The translations under genes were made by a program, and so were the position numbers. Below, in pieces: positions 6,901 to 11,077 of a stretch of DNA of 11,077 bases. The notes beneath the pieces are model-generated. The model was not told the origin of the DNA. It made no database searches and was given only the letters and a program-made list of their open reading frames with translations. Every line of letters starts with the position of its first letter. Position 1 is the stretch's first letter. Source of the stretch: JAZDEL01 sp043820655 (GTDB lineage: Archaea > Iainarchaeota > Iainarchaeia > Iainarchaeales > JAZDEL01); contig JBDRDO010000088.1 in assembly GCA_043820655.1 (NCBI GenBank), forward strand, positions 1 through 11,077. The letters are read 5' to 3'.

Positions 6901-8148
6901 ATGGGCCTGCCTATTTCCCCCAGACTCTGCCTCAGGTGCAAAGGCCGTTTGCTATGCGGCGAGCGCACCTGCCGCATTCTTGAAAGTTACGACAGAAAGA
7001 GGCAGACAACATCCAAACTCAGCGGCACCGGCTTCTCCGGTTCCTCCCCCCCAAGCGTTTTTGTTTCATGGCATTCCTATCCAAAAATCACCCTTGCCCC
7101 GCTCTCCCCGCCCGAGCTTATGGAAAGCGGAAGAGCTGCAGTGCTTGACAATCCCGAAAAATGGTTCGGCCTCCCCTCTGATGAAATAGTCTCATACCGC
7201 GAACAGCTCATCCGTAGCAGCACCCCATTTTATGCAACCGATGCCGCAAACCCGACATACAAACTTGCGGAAATGCAGGAGCTTGCAATGAGTGCAAAGC
7301 CCGTGGATGTTGAGGTTGAACTTACAAAAATGCCAGAAACAAAACTGTCATTCAGTGATTCTTCCCCGCCAATGGGCCCGAGTGCGCCGCTGAAAACATT
7401 CTCGCTTTCCGAAAATCCGGATGTCCCGACAAAGGTTGATTATTTGGTTGGGGACACTGATGTAAAATCAACAACAGCAATGCTTGAATTATATGAGCAT
7501 GATTTGCCTGTGCACTACCTTTACAAAATTCTTAGTGCCGGTTTGCTGGGGGTTAAAAAAAATCGCAAATTAGTCCCGACACGCTGGGCAATTACCGCGG
7601 CAGATTCAAACATTTCAAATGTTTTGATTGACAGAATACGTTCCTACCCGCACATTTGTGAAACCCGGCTGTTCCGCTCCTCTTATGTGGACAACCATTT
7701 TTACGTTCTGTTAGTGCCGGGCGCATGGGCATTTGAGCAGCTTGAAGCGTGGAAACCCGGCAGCAGCTGGTCGCAGGGCGCTCGCGAGATTATGGTTATG
7801 GCTGACCATGAATTTTACAAGGGCAGGACTAAGTACGCGGACAACGTGACAGGCGCATATTACTCCGCCCGCTTGGCAGTGGCGGAATATTTGCAAAAAA
7901 AGAAGCGCCAGGCCGCGTGCATAATATTCCGCGAGATAGGCGGGCAGTATGACATTCCTTTGGGCGTGTGGGTGATACGCCAGACAATGCGCGATGCAAT
8001 GTCAAAAAAACCATTGGCATTTTCTGACATGAATTTGGCGCTTGCCTTCCTTAAAACAAAATTATCCGTGCCTATGGAGGCATACAAAAGAAACAGCAAA
8101 ATACTTGATGACATTAAAAACCAGAAAAGGCTTAGTGAATGGTTTTAG
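6901..8148 (+). CDS. nreA: DNA repair protein NreA (Nre family), zinc-finger and PIP-box protein
   Basis: 415 residues. Nre proteins are archaeal repair proteins that bind PCNA; loss in haloarchaea is reported to cause sensitivity to mitomycin C. The N-terminus has a four-cysteine zinc site, CLRC...C...C (C10, C13, C19, C24). The family core begins GTGFSGSSPPSVFVSWHSYP (about 42-61). The C-terminal domain carries VTGAYYSARLAVAEYLQKKK and RQAACIIFREIGGQYDIPLG, then GVWVIRQTMRDA, which are typical of the family. The last eight residues, QKRLSEWF (408-415), fit the PCNA-interacting motif QxxhxxWF at the extreme C-terminus, as expected for NreA. The biochemical activity is unknown. It converges on rfcS with a 4-base stop overlap; the clamp loader next door loads the same PCNA partner. 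The start follows a TATA-like box at leaderless spacing and includes the zinc site. Confidence 0.9.
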   Translation: MGLPISPRLCLRCKGRLLCGERTCRILESYDRKRQTTSKLSGTGFSGSSPPSVFVSWHSYPKITLAPLSPPELMESGRAAVLDNPEKWFGLPSDEIVSYREQLIRSSTPFYATDAANPTYKLAEMQELAMSAKPVDVEVELTKMPETKLSFSDSSPPMGPSAPLKTFSLSENPDVPTKVDYLVGDTDVKSTTAMLELYEHDLPVHYLYKILSAGLLGVKKNRKLVPTRWAITAADSNISNVLIDRIRSYPHICETRLFRSSYVDNHFYVLLVPGAWAFEQLEAWKPGSSWSQGAREIMVMADHEFYKGRTKYADNVTGAYYSARLAVAEYLQKKKRQAACIIFREIGGQYDIPLGVWVIRQTMRDAMSKKPLAFSDMNLALAFLKTKLSVPMEAYKRNSKILDDIKNQKRLSEWF

Positions 8149-9116
8149 GCGCCCTTATTCTCATACTTCATAAACTGCGCAATAAGCGCCTCCAATTGAA
8201 TCCTGTCGTTTGCGCCTTCCGTGATTCTGAAATTATACTCCCCAATCTTATCAATTAAATCAATCTTCATCCTGCTGTTTATTCTTTCCTCCTCGGCATT
8301 AACGACTTCCTTGTACAGCTGCAGAACAACATCCTCGCCGCTCATTCCGTAATCATGCAAAAGAACATCAAGCTTCTCCCTTGCCCCCAAAAAATCCTTT
8401 TTCAGCGCAAGCCCGATAAGCTCCTTTATCTCCGCGGGTTCCGCGCGGCTGCTTACAGAATAAACTATTTTTTCATCAACCTCCCCACCAAGGGAAACCG
8501 ATGCCTCAAGAATATTGATTGCCTTCCTGCAGTCCCCGTCCGCAACATAAACAACCGCATCCATTGCCTTGTCAGTGAGTTTCGCCCCCTCTATCTTGGC
8601 AATTTCCCCAAGCCTGTTTTTAATGTCCTCGGCGGCAAGCGGCTTGAACCTGAACACAACGCACCTTGACTGTATCGGCTCAATTATTTTGCTTGAGTAA
8701 TTGCAGCTCAGAATAAACCTGCATGTTTTTGTGTATCTTTCCATTGTCCTGCGCAGTGCCTGCTGTGCATCGGATGTGAGTGAATCCGACTCGTCCAGAA
8801 ATATTATTTTAAAATTTGCGTCAAAGGCAAGCGTCCGCGCAAAATCCTTTATTGTGTTCCTCACAACATCAATTCCGCGTTCATCAGATGCATTAAGCTC
8901 CAAAAAATTCTGACTGAAGTTTTTCCCGTAAAGCTCCCTGGCAAGCGCAACAGCGGAACTTGTTTTTCCTATTCCTGCGGAGCCTGAAAACATCATATTG
9001 GGAACGTTCCTGTTTTTCACGTAACTCTGCAGCCTTTCGCTTATCATTCCCTGCCCGACAACGTCCGAGAGCGTAACAGGTCTGTACTTCTCAACCCAAG
9101 GCAGCGCTATATCCAT
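8145..9116 (-). CDS. rfcS: Replication factor C small subunit
   Basis: 323 residues, normal for archaeal RfcS and without an intein. RfcS forms the ATPase ring of the clamp loader that, with the large subunit, opens PCNA and places it at primer-template junctions. Motifs: LPWVEKYRP near the N-terminus (5-13), Walker A GSAGIGKT (45-52, K51), Walker B IIFLDESD (104-111; D108, E109), sensor 1 with N139 in SCNYSS, the arginine-finger motif SRC (150-152, R151), and sensor 2 in GDCRKAINILE (R197). The C-terminal collar domain is complete. The Walker B end reads DESD instead of the DEAD/DEAA common in the family; the two acidic residues are kept. The start at 9116 has a TATA-like box at 27 bases, so the message is probably leaderless. 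It is divergent from the membrane protein gene at 9210. Confidence 0.96.
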   Translation of the reverse strand: MDIALPWVEKYRPVTLSDVVGQGMISERLQSYVKNRNVPNMMFSGSAGIGKTSSAVALARELYGKNFSQNFLELNASDERGIDVVRNTIKDFARTLAFDANFKIIFLDESDSLTSDAQQALRRTMERYTKTCRFILSCNYSSKIIEPIQSRCVVFRFKPLAAEDIKNRLGEIAKIEGAKLTDKAMDAVVYVADGDCRKAINILEASVSLGGEVDEKIVYSVSSRAEPAEIKELIGLALKKDFLGAREKLDVLLHDYGMSGEDVVLQLYKEVVNAEEERINSRMKIDLIDKIGEYNFRITEGANDRIQLEALIAQFMKYENKGA

Positions 9117-9138
9117 GCAATAACCCCTCTAAACCCTT

Positions 9139-9148
9139 AATATATACT
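9139..9148 (-). promoter_or_regulatory. TATA-like box of rfcS
   Basis: The minus strand reads AGTATATATTAAGG, with the box centred 27 bases before the ATG at 9116. This predicts a leaderless transcript. The whole divergent gap 9117-9209 is very AT-rich. Confidence 0.55.
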
Positions 9149-9164
9149 AATAAAGTAATAATAG

Positions 9165-9190
9165 TTATAAACTGATAAGCGGTTATTTAT
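9165..9190 (+). promoter_or_regulatory. Candidate promoter of the four-helix membrane protein
   Basis: Two A/T boxes are possible: TTATAAA (9165-9171) and TTATTTAT (9183-9190). The second lies about 23 bases before the ATG at 9210 (leaderless). The first would give a leader of about 15 bases to 9210, or about 39 to the ATG at 9234. Confidence 0.35.
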
Positions 9191-9209
9191 TTAGCATTGG
9201 CCAAAGCAT

Positions 9210-9695
9210 ATGGAATTTGCAAAGGGTGTTTTCATGGAACTGAACAGGGCTTTGAAGGTTATTTTTATTTTCATAGCGACATATGTTGCCCTTTACGTGC
9301 TGAGCATTTTCACCCCTCTCGGGGATTGGGGCACTTTCAAGGGCATATTAATGTTCAACTACACATATTATTTAATTCCCATCCCGGGGTTTTTCCTCAT
9401 GTATTTCCTCCCCCCCTGGTACAATAAGTATTTTGAAACCAACACCGCAAACTCCCCGTTTTTCCCGCTTGCATTCCTCGCAATTTCAATACCCGCGTAC
9501 TATGTTTCGCTTTTCTGGTATTACAAGAATGTAGCGGACCTTTCGGGCATTACGGAATTCAATTTTGATTTTGTAAACATCTTCCTTAGTTCGGCATACC
9601 TTGTTTTCGTGCTTGCAGGCCTTGGGGGCTGGGCGGCGAGGGCGTTTGTTGACGGGGCATTCGGCGATTCGGCAGAGCCTGCGGTGAATGCGTAA
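9210..9695 (+). CDS. Four-helix membrane protein, unknown function
   Basis: 161 residues from this start. I do not recognise a family. Four hydrophobic segments are seen: about 15-35 (VIFIFIATYVALYVLSIF), 50-69 (NYTYYLIPIPGFFLMYFLPP), 83-104 (SPFFPLAFLAISIPAYYVSL) and 121-141 (FVNIFLSSAYLVFVLAGLGG). Aromatic residues are frequent and no catalytic or metal motif stands out. Loops are short and the tail (DSAEPAVNA) is polar. The start is uncertain: ATG 9210 fits a leaderless message, but ATG 9234 (153 residues, MELNRALKV) is preceded by GGGTG, a good archaeal ribosome site at about 5 bases. Either start keeps all four helices. The gene is divergent from rfcS and 46 bases upstream of mtaB, which has its own TATA-like box, so neighbours give no hint of function. 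Confidence 0.75.
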   Translation: MEFAKGVFMELNRALKVIFIFIATYVALYVLSIFTPLGDWGTFKGILMFNYTYYLIPIPGFFLMYFLPPWYNKYFETNTANSPFFPLAFLAISIPAYYVSLFWYYKNVADLSGITEFNFDFVNIFLSSAYLVFVLAGLGGWAARAFVDGAFGDSAEPAVNA

Positions 9696-9704
9696 ACGCC
9701 CCTC

Positions 9705-9718
9705 TGAAAGGGTTTAAT
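9705..9718 (+). promoter_or_regulatory. Promoter of the MtaB-type gene (BRE plus TATA-like box)
   Basis: GAAAGGGTTTAATT: a purine-rich BRE-like run followed by a TTTAAT box centred about 26 bases before the ATG at 9742. This predicts a leaderless message. Confidence 0.45.
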
Positions 9719-9741
9719 TCCTTTCCCCGCGCACTTATTTT

Positions 9742-10998
9742 ATGGCAATTGCAAGTTTTCATGTTGAGGGGTACGGCTGTTCAATGAACCGCGCGGACAC
9801 CGAGGCAATCCGCGGATTCCTCTGCGCAAACGGCCTCACACAGGCGCCTCTTTCAGGGGCGGACTGCATAATAATAAACACCTGCGCAGTGAAGGAGCAG
9901 ACAGAGAACAGGATGCTGAACAGAATTCGCAAATTATGGCTGCGCTGCAAAATGCAAAATTCACAACTGATTGTTTTCGGCTGCCTGCCGAAGGTAAGCG
10001 CTGAAAAAATTTCTGAAATCTCAAATGAAATTGTGCAGATCGGCCCAGAACTTTCAGGCCTCGCGGAATTCCTCAATCTGCCCGCACATGAATTCGGTCC
10101 CGCAATAGATGAGGTCCGCGGGAATCCGCATATTGCAATTATTCCGATTTCGCGGGGGTGCACAGGGGCATGCACTTACTGCGCAACAGTGAATGCGCGC
10201 GGGAAACTAAAAAGCTACGGCATGCGTGAAATAAACAAAAAGTTCAGGCGCGCGCTTTCACAGGGGGTTAAGGAATTTTGGCTCACCGCACAGGACTGCG
10301 GCTGTTACGGCTTTGACCGCAAGCCGCGCACGGACCTTCCCGCACTGCTTGAATTATTGCTCAAAAATAAGGGTGATTACCGGGTGCGTGTTGGGATGAT
10401 GAACCCACAGCATTTGCACTCATTTTACAGCCGCTACATAACACTGCTCCGCGATGAACGAATGTACAAATTTATGCACATTCCCCTGCAGTCGGGTTCC
10501 GAACGCATTCTGAAACTGATGAACAGACCTTACTCCGCGCACTCCTTCCTCGCACTTGCAAGGCGCCTGCGCAAGGACCTTCCCTCTGCCACAATCTCCA
10601 CCGATGTTATAATCGGATTTCCAACGGAAACCGAAAATGACTTCCGCAGTACTGTTTCCCTGCTTAAAGAATTCTCCCCAGATATTGTGAACATCTCACG
10701 TTTCGGCGCACGCCCGAATACAATGGCTGCGGATATGAAGCAGATTCACGGGCGGGTAAAAAAGGCAAGGAGCAGGATTTTGAGTGAATTATGCGCGGAA
10801 ATCGCTGTTTCACGCAATAAACGAATGGTTGGCAAATCCGTGCGCATTCTTATTGCCGAGTACGGGGCAAAGGGCGGCTATCTGGGCAGGACGGAAAACT
10901 ACAAGCCCGTGCCCCTAAAAAAGGACATGCGCGGGCAATTTGCGGATGCCATAATAACCTCCACCGGCCGCGCACATCTAAACGCACGCCTTGTATAA
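9742..10998 (+). CDS. tRNA (N6-threonylcarbamoyladenosine(37)-C2)-methylthiotransferase, archaeal MtaB/CDKAL1 type
   Basis: 418 residues. It should convert t6A37 to ms2t6A in tRNAs that read ANN codons, using two iron-sulfur clusters. The N-terminal MTTase domain has the three cluster cysteines C13 (YGCSMNRADTE), C48 (NTCAVKEQTENR) and C81 (FGCLPK). The radical SAM domain has RGCTGACTYC (C140, C144, C147), then ARGKLKSY, LTAQDCGCYGFD (about 181-192) and HIPLQSGSERILKLMNRPYS (246-265), all typical of the archaeal/eukaryotic group rather than MiaB. ISTDVIIGFPTETENDF (285-301) follows. A TRAM RNA-binding domain covers about 360-418. The residues after the radical SAM site read CATVNARG where many relatives have a lysine before the ARG (CxTKxARG). 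All cluster ligands are kept, so it is likely active. MiaB or RimO are less likely given these motifs. Confidence 0.92.
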   Translation: MAIASFHVEGYGCSMNRADTEAIRGFLCANGLTQAPLSGADCIIINTCAVKEQTENRMLNRIRKLWLRCKMQNSQLIVFGCLPKVSAEKISEISNEIVQIGPELSGLAEFLNLPAHEFGPAIDEVRGNPHIAIIPISRGCTGACTYCATVNARGKLKSYGMREINKKFRRALSQGVKEFWLTAQDCGCYGFDRKPRTDLPALLELLLKNKGDYRVRVGMMNPQHLHSFYSRYITLLRDERMYKFMHIPLQSGSERILKLMNRPYSAHSFLALARRLRKDLPSATISTDVIIGFPTETENDFRSTVSLLKEFSPDIVNISRFGARPNTMAADMKQIHGRVKKARSRILSELCAEIAVSRNKRMVGKSVRILIAEYGAKGGYLGRTENYKPVPLKKDMRGQFADAIITSTGRAHLNARLV

Positions 10999-11001
10999 TG
11001 C

Positions 11002-11010
11002 TTTTTAATA
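11002..11010 (+). promoter_or_regulatory. TATA-like box after the MtaB-type gene
   Basis: TTTTTAATA lies about 36 bases before the ATG at 11042, at the same spacing as the thrS and ATPase promoters. The T run at 11002-11006, directly after the stop codon, could also help end transcription of the gene before it. Confidence 0.35.
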
Positions 11011-11041
11011 ACTTCCCCGCCCATTAGTTTTTTGGGGTTTC

Positions 11042-11077
11042 ATGTATATAACAGACTCATTCAGGCGTTATGTAGAC
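11042..11077 (+). CDS. Probable start of a new gene, cut by the right edge
   Basis: An ATG at 11042 opens 12 codons (MYITDSFRRYVD) with no stop before the edge. GGGG lies about 5 bases upstream, and a TATA-like box about 36 bases upstream. Too little is visible to name a family. It follows the MtaB-type gene by 43 bases on the same strand. Confidence 0.45.
   Translation, partial: MYITDSFRRYVD

Noticed and set aside
9197..9427. 76-codon plus-strand frame overlapping the four-helix membrane protein
   Set aside because: It is out of frame with the four clear membrane segments and ends early. The frame from 9210 has far better composition.
1..11077. CRISPR array, insertion sequence, phage or defence island
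   Set aside because: No regularly spaced repeats, transposase, integrase or defence-type genes were seen. Apart from the intein, the window holds housekeeping, pilus and a few unrecognised genes.

Overview
The window looks like chromosomal DNA from an archaeon. The evidence is an archaeal small clamp-loader subunit (RfcS), a NreA-type DNA repair protein ending in a PCNA-binding motif, an archaeal/eukaryotic-type tRNA methylthiotransferase (MtaB/CDKAL1 group), a pilus-type secretion ATPase with its TadC-like membrane partner, and A/T-rich TATA-like boxes about 25-36 bases before most start codons. A DPANN or euryarchaeal lineage is possible, but I cannot fix the phylum from the sequence alone. 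Base composition is moderate to GC-rich in genes, and genes are tightly packed.

Layout. Bases 1-6372 hold a minus-strand block that reads thrS, then the pilus/secretion ATPase, then a tadC-like gene that runs off the left edge. The ATPase gene carries a 460-residue in-frame intein with a LAGLIDADG homing endonuclease. The intein sits inside the ATPase core, between the Walker B region and the conserved SLGTVHAN segment. ThrRS is of the bacterial type (TGS plus a HxxxH/CxxxH editing domain), not the usual archaeal type. Bases 6373-6586 are intergenic, with two inverted repeats and a possible 30-codon leaderless ORF. Bases 6587-6793 encode a two-helix membrane microprotein on the minus strand.

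Bases 6901-9116 hold nreA (plus) and rfcS (minus), which converge and overlap by 4 bases at their stop codons. Both products are expected to work with PCNA. RfcS is divergent from an unrecognised four-helix membrane protein (9210-9695). It is followed by the MtaB-type radical SAM enzyme (9742-10998), and a new gene probably starts at 11042 and leaves the window.

Working together: the ATPase and TadC-like protein should form the motor and platform of a type IV-pilus-like machine, which needs intein removal before the ATPase can work. NreA and RfcS belong to replication and repair around the sliding clamp. ThrRS and MtaB both serve translation accuracy. The most notable feature is the intein: it has an unusual Gly-Asn C-terminus and an extra helix-turn-helix segment. 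I saw no CRISPR array, tRNA, rRNA or insertion sequence, and no defence system.
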